Assembly: GCA_023400405.1 (NCBI GenBank)
Contig: JAEXFD010000050.1
Span: 1-24,733 of the forward strand
DNA length: 24,733 nt
Source of the DNA: Pseudomonadota bacterium
GTDB lineage: Bacteria; Pseudomonadota; Alphaproteobacteria; Sphingomonadales; Sphingomonadaceae
Direction: 5' to 3'
Shown: positions 1 to 7,153 of the stretch, in pieces
Numbering within the stretch: position 1 is the first letter of the stretch
How the letters are laid out: every line of letters begins with the position of its first letter
Position numbers and translations under genes: made by a program
The notes under the pieces: model-generated
Database searches by the model: none
What the model was told of the DNA's origin: nothing
The model's input: only the letters and a program-made list of their open reading frames with translations

Positions 1-159
1 AGCCGCAGCGCAGCGGCCAAGGCCGCACCGGCGCCGACCGAGTCCGCCGCGGCCAAGCCTGCCGCAGCCAAGCCCCGCAAGCCGGCCGCCACGGGCACGA
101 GCAAGCCGCGCGCGACCACGCGCCGCAGCAAGTCGCCGCCGGCCAAGACGCCGCGCTGA
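1..159 (+). CDS. C-terminal tail of an unidentified basic Ala/Lys/Pro-rich protein (partial)
   Basis: The window opens inside a plus-strand frame that stays open for 52 codons and ends at TGA 157-159. The visible part is low-complexity: mostly Ala, Lys, Pro, Arg, Ser and Thr with repeated AAK, KPA and KPR units and no hydrophobic core. Such tails occur on phasins, histone-like and other nucleic-acid-binding or granule-associated proteins in Alphaproteobacteria, so the domain that defines the protein lies before the window. The composition and clean stop make a real reading frame likely, but the product cannot be named. It converges on the Mth938-like gene at the end of the sec operon, 59 bases away, and no clear terminator hairpin is visible between them. 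Confidence 0.55.
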   Translation, partial: SRSAAAKAAPAPTESAAAKPAAAKPRKPAATGTSKPRATTRRSKSPPAKTPR

Positions 160-218
160 GGGGCATTCCGGCCGTTCGACTTTGCCGGCTGAAGCGGTGA
201 CGGGACCGAGCGGCCGGC

Positions 219-593
219 TCAGTAAAGTGGATAGAAGGCGCCGGCGATCCAGCGCAGTTCGGCGCGCAGTACGCCCCAGGCGCGCGCCGCCGCGCGGCTG
301 TCCATCGCCTCGATGCCGATCCCGCGCGTCTCGAGCGCCGCGACCAGCGCACGCGGCGGGCGCACCAGCCGCGCGCCGGTGCCGAGCAGCAGGAACTCCG
401 GCTTCGGGTCGAGCGCCAGCGCACCTGCCAGGTCGGCCTCGCTCAGGGCCGCGATCGGCGGCGGCGCCCAGCCGTCGGCGCGCAGCGGCGTGATCAGCAG
501 GCCTTCGTAGACGCCGTCATCGACGCGGAAGCCCCGTCCCGAAAAGCCCGAGACGACCGGCCCCTCCGCCCCTTGCTGGCGGCGGACCTCCAC
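219..593 (-). CDS. Mth938-like (MTH938/NDUFAF3 family) domain protein
   Basis: This 124-residue protein starts with GTG at 593, three bases after the secF stop, and ends with TGA at 219-221. The family signature is the central stretch PEFLLLGTGA (about residues 65-74), followed by a helix-rich C-terminal half, and the length is normal for this small single-domain family. Members are related to the mitochondrial complex I assembly factor NDUFAF3, but the bacterial function is not established. It is the last gene of the yajC-secD-secF transcript and is probably translated by coupling to secF, since the gap is too short for its own promoter. The family call is fairly secure and the function is unknown. 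Confidence 0.8.
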   Translation of the reverse strand: MEVRRQQGAEGPVVSGFSGRGFRVDDGVYEGLLITPLRADGWAPPPIAALSEADLAGALALDPKPEFLLLGTGARLVRPPRALVAALETRGIGIEAMDSRAAARAWGVLRAELRWIAGAFYPLY

Positions 594-596
594 CGC

Positions 597-1565
597 TCAG
601 CGGCCTTCGCGCGGGCCCACCCGCTCGGCGCCGGTGGCGACCGAAGGCTTTTCCTCGCGCGGACCCGGCTTGAGGCCGAGCGTGATCAGCAGCGAGGACG
701 AGACATAGACCGACGAATAGGTGCCGACGATGATGCCGAGCATCATGGCCGAGGTGAAGCCGCGCAGCACATGGCCACCCCAGATCAGCAGCGCGCCGAG
801 CGCCAGCATGATCGTCAGCGACGTCATCACCGTACGCGGCAGCGTCTCGTTCACCGAAAGGTCGATCAGCTCCTTCATGCCCATCTTGCGATATTTGCGC
901 ATGTTTTCGCGGATGCGATCGTCGATCACCATCTTGTCGTTGATCGAATAGCCGATGATCGTCAGCACCGCCGCAACGATGTTGAGGTCGAACACCATCT
1001 GGGTCAGCGCGAAGAAGCCGAGCGTCATCAGCACGTCGTGGATGATCGCCACCGCCGTCGAGACGCCGAACTGCCATTCGTAGCGGAACCAGGAAAAGAT
1101 CGCGATGCCGATGATCGCCAGGATCACGGCCAGAATGCCGTTCTGGATCAGCTCGCCCGAAACCTTGCCGGAGACGGTCGAATAGTTGCTGAAGGTCGCG
1201 CCGGGGAATTTGGCCGCCAGCGCTGCCTTCACCTTCTCGACCATCGCGTCGGTCGCCGCCGGGTCGCTCGAATGCGCCGGGGGCAGGCGCACGGTCACGG
1301 TGTTGGCGTTGCCCAACTGCTGGAGCGATGCTTCGCCGAGGCCGAGCGCGTTCACCGTCGATCGCACTTCGTCGAGCGGCGGCGGCGACACGAACTTCTC
1401 TTCGATCGACACGCCGCCGATGAAGTCGACGCCCATGTTGAGCCCGCGCGCGAAGACGAGCGCGAGCGCCGCGACGGTGAGCAGCGCCGTCACCGCAAAG
1501 GCGATGTGGCGAATGCGGACGAAACCGATATTGGTGTCGTCGGGGATGATCTTGAGGAGCCGCAT
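597..1565 (-). CDS. secF: Protein translocase subunit SecF
   Basis: SecF, 322 residues, is the second half of the SecDF complex, an inner-membrane, proton-motive-force-driven accessory of the SecYEG translocon that pulls exported proteins across the membrane. The sequence shows an N-terminal membrane helix, the motif MGVDFIGG (about residues 48-55), a periplasmic domain to about residue 135, and five further membrane segments in the C-terminal half. The conserved SINDKMVIDDRIREN region (about 210) and a C-terminal cluster of glycine-rich helices are typical of SecF. The ATG start at 1565 lies 17 bases after the secD stop, with GGGACG as a possible ribosome site. Length and motifs are as expected. 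Confidence 0.97.
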   Translation of the reverse strand: MRLLKIIPDDTNIGFVRIRHIAFAVTALLTVAALALVFARGLNMGVDFIGGVSIEEKFVSPPPLDEVRSTVNALGLGEASLQQLGNANTVTVRLPPAHSSDPAATDAMVEKVKAALAAKFPGATFSNYSTVSGKVSGELIQNGILAVILAIIGIAIFSWFRYEWQFGVSTAVAIIHDVLMTLGFFALTQMVFDLNIVAAVLTIIGYSINDKMVIDDRIRENMRKYRKMGMKELIDLSVNETLPRTVMTSLTIMLALGALLIWGGHVLRGFTSAMMLGIIVGTYSSVYVSSSLLITLGLKPGPREEKPSVATGAERVGPREGR

Positions 1566-1582
1566 GGTCTAAGAACGTCCCG

Positions 1583-3166
1583 TTAGATATGGATTTCGGT
1601 GGGCCGGTTACGGCGCAGCCAGATCGTGACGAGCATGCGGGTGAACACCACTGCAGTGAACACCGACGTCGCGATGCCGATCAGCAGCACGACCGCGAAG
1701 CCGCGCACCGGGCCGGAGCCCAGGATCATCATGATGAGGCCCGCGATCGCGTGCGTCACGTTCGCCTCGAAGATCGTGCGGCTCGCTTCCTTGTAGCCGA
1801 GCTCGATCGCCTGGGTCACCCCGCGCCCGCGCCGCCGCTCTTCGCGGATGCGCTCGTTGATCAGCACGTTGGCGTCCACCGCGGTGCCGATCGTCAGCAC
1901 GAAGCCGGCGATGCCCGGCAGGGTCAGCGTCGCGCCCAGCATCCCCATCACCGCCAGGATCACCAGCACGTTGATGACCACGGCCAGCGTCGCATAGATG
2001 CCGAAGCGGCCGTAGGTCAGGATCATGAAGGCGATCACGGCCACGATCGCGATGATCGAGGCGGTGATGCCCGCCTTGATCGAATCGGCGCCGAGCTCCG
2101 GGCTCACCGTCGATTCCTGGATCACCTTGAGATCGACCGGCAGCTTGCCCGATCGCAGCGCGATCGCCAGCTGGTTGGCGCTCTGCACGGTGAAACCGCC
2201 ATTGATCACGGCGCTGCCGCCGAGGATCGGCTCGTTGATCCGCGGGGCGGAGATCACCTGCTTGTCGATGATGATCGCGAACGGCTTGCCCGAATTCTCC
2301 TGCGTCACCTTGGCGAAGCGCCGCGAGCCGGCGCCGTCGAGCTGCAGCGTCACGCCCGGCTGGCCGGTCTGCGGATCGAAGCTCTGCTTCGCGTCGACGA
2401 GCATGTCGCCGGTGATCATCACGTCGCGCTGCACCGCGATCTGCCCGCCGCCTTCGGCATAGGGCAGCAGGATCGACCCCGCCGGCGCAACGCCCGGCTG
2501 GGTCTGCGTCGTGTCGACCAGGCGGAATTCAAGCTTGGCGGTCTTGCCGATCAGGTCCTTGAGCGCCTTGGGGTCCTGGAGGCCCGGCACCTGCACGACG
2601 ATGCGGTTGGCACCTTCGCGCACCACCGTCGGCTCGACCGTGCCCAGCGCGTTGATGCGCTTCTCGATCACTTCGCGGGCATCGCCCATCGCAGTGTCGA
2701 TCGCCTGGCTGATCCCGGCATCGGTCGGCGTCAGCACGAAGCGGCTGGTGTCGACCACCGCGATGTCCCACACCCGCTGGCCGGTGGTGCCCACGCCGCT
2801 GCCCGCGATCGCGACCAGCTTCTCGCGCGCCGCGTCCACCTTGGACGGATCGCGGACCATGAAGCTGACCTTGCCGCCCTGGATCGAGATGTCGCCGATG
2901 TCGATGCGCGGGTCGCGGCGCATCGCGCTGCGCACTTCCTCCTGCATCTGCGTCAGGCGCGCCTGGCGCACGTCGTCGGTATTCGCTTCCAGCAGCAGGA
3001 AGCTGCCGCCGGCAAGGTCGAGGCCCAGGTTGATCGCCGGCTTCGGCACCCAGCTCGGCCACTGGTCGCGCGCGCTCTTGGGGAAGAAGCTCGGGATCGA
3101 CAGCGCGATCATCACGGCCAGGCCGACGAGGATCGTCGTGATCTTCCAGCGGGGAAAGTCGAGCAT
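1583..3166 (-). CDS. secD: Protein translocase subunit SecD
   Basis: SecD, 527 residues, pairs with SecF in the proton-driven SecDF chaperone of Sec export. Seen in the sequence: an N-terminal membrane helix (residues about 9-29), the hallmark GLDLAGGSFLL motif (about 48-58), a large periplasmic region including the P1 head (to about residue 345), then the C-terminal membrane bundle with GTAVDANVLINERIREE (about residues 434-450), the SecD signature facing the proton path. Its ATG at 3164-3166 overlaps the yajC stop (TGATG, sharing one base), so translation is coupled to yajC. The shorter alphaproteobacterial/E. coli-type layout as two separate genes, not a fused secDF, is seen here. Confidence 0.98.
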   Translation of the reverse strand: MLDFPRWKITTILVGLAVMIALSIPSFFPKSARDQWPSWVPKPAINLGLDLAGGSFLLLEANTDDVRQARLTQMQEEVRSAMRRDPRIDIGDISIQGGKVSFMVRDPSKVDAAREKLVAIAGSGVGTTGQRVWDIAVVDTSRFVLTPTDAGISQAIDTAMGDAREVIEKRINALGTVEPTVVREGANRIVVQVPGLQDPKALKDLIGKTAKLEFRLVDTTQTQPGVAPAGSILLPYAEGGGQIAVQRDVMITGDMLVDAKQSFDPQTGQPGVTLQLDGAGSRRFAKVTQENSGKPFAIIIDKQVISAPRINEPILGGSAVINGGFTVQSANQLAIALRSGKLPVDLKVIQESTVSPELGADSIKAGITASIIAIVAVIAFMILTYGRFGIYATLAVVINVLVILAVMGMLGATLTLPGIAGFVLTIGTAVDANVLINERIREERRRGRGVTQAIELGYKEASRTIFEANVTHAIAGLIMMILGSGPVRGFAVVLLIGIATSVFTAVVFTRMLVTIWLRRNRPTEIHI

Positions 3167-3507
3167 CAGTCGTTCGCGGGCTTGCCGGCGCCGTTGGGCA
3201 TGACGCTGGTCAGCGTCGCCTTGACCGCGCGGACCTTGACGTTGGGCGCGAGTTCGAGCTCGACCTGTTCGTCCTCGACTCGCGTGACCTTGCCGATCAG
3301 CCCGCCGCCGGTAACCACCTGGTCACCCTTCTTCACCGCGGCGATCGCGCCCTGAAGCTCCTTCATCCGCTTCTGCTGCGGGCGAATCATCAGGAAGTAG
3401 AAGGCGACGAAGATCAGGACGAGCGGCAGCAGGCCGAGAATTCCGCCGGCGGCGCCGGCCTGTCCTGCCGCGCCTGCGGCCTGTGCATGGGCTGGGGTGA
3501 TGAACAT
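3166..3507 (-). CDS. yajC: Preprotein translocase subunit YajC
   Basis: YajC, 113 residues, is the small single-span inner-membrane partner of SecDF. The sequence has a short Ala/Gly-rich N-terminus, one membrane helix (about residues 24-43, GLLPLVLIFVAFYFLMIRPQ) and the family motif FYFLMIRPQQKRMKE, followed by a cytoplasmic domain with GDQVVTGGGLIGKV and a Lys-rich end. It is the first gene of the minus-strand sec operon, with ATG at 3507 preceded by GGGAC about 6 bases upstream. The operon promoter must lie in 3508-3649, between yajC and the divergent tRNA-Pro, but I could not pick it with confidence. Confidence 0.96.
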   Translation of the reverse strand: MFITPAHAQAAGAAGQAGAAGGILGLLPLVLIFVAFYFLMIRPQQKRMKELQGAIAAVKKGDQVVTGGGLIGKVTRVEDEQVELELAPNVKVRAVKATLTSVMPNGAGKPAND

Positions 3508-3607
3508 GATGTCCCGATATGACTAAGGGCGGCGCGGAACCCCGCACCGTTCAAGCGGGGCGCGCTATCATGCGTTAAGGGCAGGCGCAACTATTGTCGG
3601 GAGCGGC

Positions 3608-3636
3608 TTGCATCCCGGCCCGGACCGGCCTAGAGG
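3608..3636 (+). promoter_or_regulatory. Candidate housekeeping promoter of tRNA-Pro
   Basis: A TTGCAT hexamer (3608-3613) and TAGAGG (3631-3636) are separated by 17 bases, which would place the transcript start about 7 bases before the mature tRNA 5' end. The -10 is a weak match, so this is tentative. Confidence 0.35.
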
Positions 3637-3649
3637 CACCGCCCTTGGT

Positions 3650-3726
3650 CGGGGCGTAGCGCAGCCTGGTAGCGCATCACACTGGGGGTGTGGGGGTCGC
3701 AGGTTCGAATCCTGTCGCCCCGACCA
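3650..3726 (+). tRNA. tRNA-Pro (anticodon GGG)
   Basis: A complete cloverleaf can be drawn. The acceptor stem is CGGGGCG (3650-3656) with CGCCCCG (3716-3722). The D stem is GCGC/GCGC (3659-3662, 3672-3675). The anticodon stem is TCACA/TGTGG (3677-3681, 3689-3693, one G-T pair) around loop CTGGGGG with anticodon GGG at 3684-3686. The T arm is GCAGG-TTCGAAT-CCTGT. Discriminator A3723 is followed by an encoded CCA (3724-3726). The cytidine at position 1 and the GGG anticodon identify it as the proline tRNA reading CCC and CCU. It is divergent from yajC; no duplicated 3' end was seen nearby that would suggest an integration site. Confidence 0.97.
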
Positions 3727-3791
3727 TTATTCGCGCAGCCTCAGCGGCCTGCGCCGTCGTCGCGAATCGCCGCGCGCTCCAGACAGCGAAA

Positions 3792-3820
3792 GCCGACCGC
3801 CCGCATCGCGGACGATCGGC
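3792..3820 (-). terminator. Weak stem-loop after the SDR/ADH operon
   Basis: An inverted repeat GCCGA (3792-3796) and TCGGC (3816-3820) with further partial pairing of CCCGC and GCGGA inside lies just beyond the stop of the SDR gene, between it and tRNA-Pro. On the minus strand it could end the operon. It lacks a good T-run and is imperfect. Confidence 0.3.
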
Positions 3821-3841
3821 CTTGCACATCTGCGTTCGGGA

Positions 3842-4612
3842 TCAGCCCTCCTCGCCGCTCCCCGGCTCGGCCATGCCGCGATGGATCTGCGCCGGCACCG
3901 ATTGCGGCAGCACGCCCGCCGCCGCCACCTGCAGCTTGTTCATCATTCCCGGGATCACGGTGGCTTTGCCGCTCATCAGCGCGTCCCAGCCCGCCTTGGC
4001 GACATCCGCCGGATCGGACTTCTGGTCCGATTGGCCGACGCTGGTGTCCATCATGTCGGCGCGCTTGAAGAATTCGGTCTCCACCGGGCCGGGCTCGAGC
4101 GTGGTGATCGTGATCCCCTCATGTTCCTTGAGCTCGTTGCGCAGCGCCGCGGTGAAATTGTCCACGAAGGCCTTGGTCCCGTTATACACCGCCTGGAAGC
4201 TGCCCGGCATCCAGCCGGCGATCGATCCGGTGACCAGCACCTTGCCCTCGCCCTGCGCGACCATGCGCTTGAGCACCTTCTGAAGCAGATAGACCGTGCC
4301 GGTGACGTTGGTGTCGAGCACGTGCCGCCACTCGGCCACGTCCTGCTCGAGGAACGCGCGGCCGAGCCCATGCCCGGCATTGGCGCAGAGCAGGTCGATC
4401 GGGCGATCGCCTGCCGCCGCGAGCAGCCGGTCGACGCCGTCGAGCGTCGAGAGGTCGATTTCCAGCGTCTGCGCACCGGGAATGTTGGCCGCCGCATCGA
4501 CGAAGGGGGTGTCGGCGACGAGCAGCAGCTCATAGCCCTGCTCCGCCGCGATCCGGGCGAGGTGGGCGCCGATGCCGGTCGAGGCGCCCGTGATGATTCC
4601 GAACTTTGCCAT
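3842..4612 (-). CDS. SDR family NAD(P)-dependent oxidoreductase
   Basis: This is a 256-residue classical short-chain dehydrogenase/reductase. Visible are the dinucleotide motif TGASTGIG (residues 8-15), the CANAG turn (76-80), Asn102, Ser130 in VTGSIAG, and Tyr143 with Lys147 in YNGTK, so the whole N-S-Y-K catalytic set is present. The motif LEPGPVETEF after the active site is also typical. The substrate cannot be deduced. It is the third gene of the minus-strand SRPBCC-ADH-SDR operon, starting 7 bases after the ADH stop. If the EcfG-type promoter at 6451-6476 is real, it is a general-stress gene. An aldehyde/ketone clean-up role alongside the ADH is a reasonable inference only. Confidence 0.9.
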   Translation of the reverse strand: MAKFGIITGASTGIGAHLARIAAEQGYELLLVADTPFVDAAANIPGAQTLEIDLSTLDGVDRLLAAAGDRPIDLLCANAGHGLGRAFLEQDVAEWRHVLDTNVTGTVYLLQKVLKRMVAQGEGKVLVTGSIAGWMPGSFQAVYNGTKAFVDNFTAALRNELKEHEGITITTLEPGPVETEFFKRADMMDTSVGQSDQKSDPADVAKAGWDALMSGKATVIPGMMNKLQVAAAGVLPQSVPAQIHRGMAEPGSGEEG

Positions 4613-4619
4613 GACGCGA

Positions 4620-5810
4620 TTACTCCGCTGCGAGGGCCAGGCCGGGCTTGAGCACGACCTTGGTCACTTCGTTCTGGTTGTCGTGGAACATCTTGTAGCC
4701 GTTCGCCGCCTCTTCGAGCGGCAGCGTGTGGCTGATCAGGAAGGTCGTATCGATCTTGTCTTCCAGGATCGCGTTGAGCAGCCCGGGCATGTAATGCTGG
4801 ACATGGGTCTGGCCGGTCTTGAGCGTCAGCCCCTTCTCCATGAACGCCCCGAGCGGGAACTTGTCGACGAAGCCGCCATAGACTGCGGGCATCGAGACGC
4901 GGCCGCCCTTGCGACACGCCAGGATGGCCTGGCGGATCGAATGCGGCCGGTCGGTGCCGAGGAAGGTGCTCGCCTTGATCTGGTCGATGATGTTGTCGAC
5001 GAACAGCCCATGCGCCTCGAGGCCCACCGCGTCTATACAGGCATCGGGCCCGATCCCGCCCGTCATCTCCATCAGCGCCTCATAGGTCGCGCTTTCCTCG
5101 AAGTTGATCGTCTCCGCGCCGAAGCGCTTGGCGAGTTCGAGCCGGTGCGGGAAATGGTCGATCGCGATCACCCGCGCCGCGCCCATCAGGAAGGCCGATT
5201 GCACCGCGAACAGGCCGACCGGGCCGCAGCCCCAGACAGCGACGGTATCCCCAGGCTCGATCTCGGCATTCTCCGCCGCCATCCAGCCGGTGGGCAGGAT
5301 GTCCGAGAGGAACAGCACCTTCTCGTCGGGCACCCCGTCGGGAATGACGATCGGCCCGACATCGCTGAACGGCACGCGGACATATTCCGCCTGGCCGCCC
5401 GAATAGCCGCCGGTCATGTGGCTATAGCCGAACAGCCCCGACATCTCGGTGCCGTACAGCTCCATCGCGATGTCCTGGTTGTCCGCCGGCAGCCCGTTCG
5501 GACAGGCCGAATATTGGTGCTTGCCGCAATGATAGCAGCTGCCGCACGCGATGGTGAACGGCACCACCACGCGCTGGCCCTTCTTCAGCGTCGATTTGGG
5601 GCCGGTCTCGACCACCTCGCCCATGAATTCATGGCCGAGCACGTCGCCCGCCTTCATCGTCGGGATATAGCCGTCATAGAGGTGGAGGTCCGATCCGCAG
5701 ATCGCGGTCGAGGTGATCTTGATGATCGCGTCGCGCGGATTGAGGATCTCGGGATCGTCGACCGTGTCGACGCGGACGTCGTGCTTGCCGTGCCAGGTCA
5801 GTGCGCGCAT
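4620..5810 (-). CDS. Zinc-dependent alcohol dehydrogenase, formaldehyde-dehydrogenase-like subfamily
   Basis: This is a 396-residue medium-chain zinc dehydrogenase. The catalytic zinc ligands are Cys38 (in AICGSDLH) and His60-Glu61 (in LGHEFMG). The four structural-zinc cysteines are Cys89, 92, 95 and 103 in the CGSCYHCG region. The cofactor fold shows VWGCGPVGL, then an Asp ending the second strand (AIDH), which favours NAD over NADP. The long insert after the structural zinc and overall length resemble the glutathione-independent or -dependent formaldehyde dehydrogenase branch (FdhA-like), but the true substrate is open. It starts with ATG at 5810, one base after the stop of the SRPBCC gene, and is followed closely by an SDR. 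The arrangement suggests a stress-induced redox/detoxification operon. Confidence 0.92.
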   Translation of the reverse strand: MRALTWHGKHDVRVDTVDDPEILNPRDAIIKITSTAICGSDLHLYDGYIPTMKAGDVLGHEFMGEVVETGPKSTLKKGQRVVVPFTIACGSCYHCGKHQYSACPNGLPADNQDIAMELYGTEMSGLFGYSHMTGGYSGGQAEYVRVPFSDVGPIVIPDGVPDEKVLFLSDILPTGWMAAENAEIEPGDTVAVWGCGPVGLFAVQSAFLMGAARVIAIDHFPHRLELAKRFGAETINFEESATYEALMEMTGGIGPDACIDAVGLEAHGLFVDNIIDQIKASTFLGTDRPHSIRQAILACRKGGRVSMPAVYGGFVDKFPLGAFMEKGLTLKTGQTHVQHYMPGLLNAILEDKIDTTFLISHTLPLEEAANGYKMFHDNQNEVTKVVLKPGLALAAE

Positions 5811-5811
5811 G

Positions 5812-6420
5812 TCATTCGCCCTTCCGATTTTCGAGGTCGGCGCGCGTGCGGGCGCCCGTGGCGATTTCGCCGGTTTCCATGAGCTGCTTGAAGCGTCGGA
5901 GGTCGCGGCGCGCCTGGATGGCCGGCTCGCGCTGGAACATCTTGGCGATCAGCTTGCCGATCGTGCCCGCCGGCGGGTCGTAGAGGATTGTCGCCGTCAC
6001 CACCGTGCCGCGGTCGCCCGCATCGCGAAACTCGATCCGGCCGCTATTGGGCACCTCGGCGCCTTCTTCCGAGGCCCAGGCGATCAGCCTGCCCTCTTCC
6101 TCCTCGGTGATCCGCGAGACCCATTCGACGGTCTTGCCGCCCGGCGCCTTGACCACCCAGCGCGAGCGTTCCGGCGACAGCGCCTCGACGCGTTCGACAT
6201 TGTCCATGAAGGCGGCGAGGTTCGCGAAGTCGCGCCAATAGGCATAGAGCTCGGCGCGCGGGCGGTTGATCGTCACCGTCCGCCCGATCAGCGTGTCGGC
6301 ATTGCCGTCCGCGGGCTTCTGGATCAGCGCGTCGGTCGCCGCATCGACCGCGGCGCCGGTTCGTTTCGAAGTGGCGAGCGGCGCATCGTCCGCGAGCCCC
6401 CGATCGATCGTATCGGCCAT
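5812..6420 (-). CDS. SRPBCC (START-like) family protein, cyclase/dehydrase type
   Basis: The 202-residue protein has a disordered N-terminal 40 residues and then a START-like domain: INRPRAELYAYWRDFANLAAFM (about 51-72), RSRWVVKAPGGKTVEW, EEGRLIAWAS and RGTVVTATILYDPPAGTIGKLIAKMF (about 143-168). This is the pattern of polyketide-cyclase/dehydrase-like SRPBCC proteins often found beside stress-response or YgaP/hemerythrin genes in Alphaproteobacteria. The domain forms a hydrophobic ligand cavity, but no ligand is known. The ATG at 6420 is preceded by AAGGAA. It is first in the operon with ADH and SDR, and a strong EcfG-type promoter lies about 30 bases upstream. Confidence 0.88.
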   Translation of the reverse strand: MADTIDRGLADDAPLATSKRTGAAVDAATDALIQKPADGNADTLIGRTVTINRPRAELYAYWRDFANLAAFMDNVERVEALSPERSRWVVKAPGGKTVEWVSRITEEEEGRLIAWASEEGAEVPNSGRIEFRDAGDRGTVVTATILYDPPAGTIGKLIAKMFQREPAIQARRDLRRFKQLMETGEIATGARTRADLENRKGE

Positions 6421-6450
6421 GGCGTGTTCCTTCTTGGGGGATAGAGCCAG

Positions 6451-6476
6451 AACGATGCGATACGCCGCCGCGTTCC
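6451..6476 (-). promoter_or_regulatory. EcfG-type general-stress promoter of the SRPBCC-ADH-SDR operon
   Basis: Read on the minus strand, GGAAC (6476-6472) is followed by 17 bases and CGTT (6454-6451), an exact match to the alphaproteobacterial general-stress sigma factor pattern GGAAC-N16/17-CGTT. The predicted start lies near 6444, giving a leader of roughly 25 bases with AAGGAA before the ATG at 6420. The motif match and placement are seen; control by EcfG is inferred. Confidence 0.75.
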
Positions 6477-6576
6477 GCTCGACCGGCCGCGCACGGCGTT
6501 CGCCTCGGCAGAAAATGCTCGAAATTAAAATAGGTTAAATCCGGCGAGCGCGGAGGCCTGCGAGTCGTTCTCAACG

Positions 6577-6601
6577 GGAACAAGCGCCCGAATGGCTCTT
6601 T
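6577..6601 (+). promoter_or_regulatory. Candidate EcfG-type promoter of the hemerythrin gene
   Basis: GGAAC (6577-6581) is followed after 16 bases by CTTT (6598-6601), three of four matches to the CGTT -10 element. The predicted start near 6608 leaves a leader of about 25 bases with a strong ribosome site. It faces away from the exact EcfG-type promoter on the other strand, 100 bases off. Confidence 0.5.
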
Positions 6602-6620
6602 GTAGCGACGTCCACCGAAC

Positions 6621-6630
6621 AGGGAGGAAG
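6621..6630 (+). promoter_or_regulatory. Ribosome binding site that fixes the hemerythrin start
   Basis: AGGGAGGAAG lies 3-12 bases before ATG 6634. The in-frame upstream ATG at 6592 has no such site and falls inside the candidate promoter, so 6634 is the start. Confidence 0.85.
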
Positions 6631-6633
6631 TCC

Positions 6634-7149
6634 ATGGCCGAACAGGAATATACCGACGCGATCACGCTGCTGAAGGCCGACCATCGCGAAGTCGAAGCGC
6701 TCTTCGAGCAGTTCGAGGAAGCGAGCGGCAAGGCCGCGAAGCAGAAGCTTGCCCACCAGATCTGCGTGGAACTCAAGGTTCACACGCTGCTCGAGGAAGA
6801 GATCTTCTACCCCGCCTTTCGCGGCAAGATCGAGGACGACACGCTCGACGAGGCCTATGTCGAGCATGACGGCGCCAAGGTGCTGATCAACGACATCGAG
6901 GCCGGTGGCCCCGAGGACGATTTCTACGATGCCAAGGTCAAGGTGCTGTCCGAAGAGATCGAGCATCATGTCCATGAGGAGGAAATGCCCTCCGAGGGCA
7001 TGTTCGCCCAGTGCCGCAAGACCGATGTCGATCTGGTGGCGCTGCGCGACCAGATGCTCGCGCGCAAGGAGGAACTGATGGCTCAGGAAGCCAGTGGCGG
7101 ACTGCCGCCGGCCGAGCCCCGTGCGGTCAGCCCTCAGCCGATCGCCTGA
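6634..7149 (+). CDS. Hemerythrin HHE cation-binding domain protein
   Basis: The 171-residue protein is a mostly helical hemerythrin/HHE domain. Metal-ligand-type motifs are seen in order: DHREVE (about residues 16-21), HTLLEEEIF (about 50-58), EHD (about 77-79) and IEHHVHEEE (about 109-117), spaced as in two HHE half-repeats forming a four-helix bundle around a di-iron site. The tail after about residue 145 is Pro/Ala-rich and probably flexible. Proteins of this kind bind oxygen, NO or iron in the cytoplasm and are frequent members of the alphaproteobacterial general-stress regulon. The gene is followed after 4 bases by the large uncharacterised ORF at 7154, implying one transcript. Confidence 0.9.
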   Translation: MAEQEYTDAITLLKADHREVEALFEQFEEASGKAAKQKLAHQICVELKVHTLLEEEIFYPAFRGKIEDDTLDEAYVEHDGAKVLINDIEAGGPEDDFYDAKVKVLSEEIEHHVHEEEMPSEGMFAQCRKTDVDLVALRDQMLARKEELMAQEASGGLPPAEPRAVSPQPIA

Positions 7150-7153
7150 GCCA

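Noticed and set aside
1589..3355. Long plus-strand frame antisense to secD and yajC
   Set aside because: It is an Asp/His/Arg-rich shadow of secD with no domain; the minus-strand genes are unambiguous.
3700..3760. tRNA-Pro 3' end as an integration (att) site
   Set aside because: No second copy of the 3' end sequence, integrase or phage-like gene was seen in the window.
6592..6633. Earlier ATG for the hemerythrin gene
   Set aside because: It falls in the candidate promoter and has no ribosome site; ATG 6634 follows AGGGAGGAAG.
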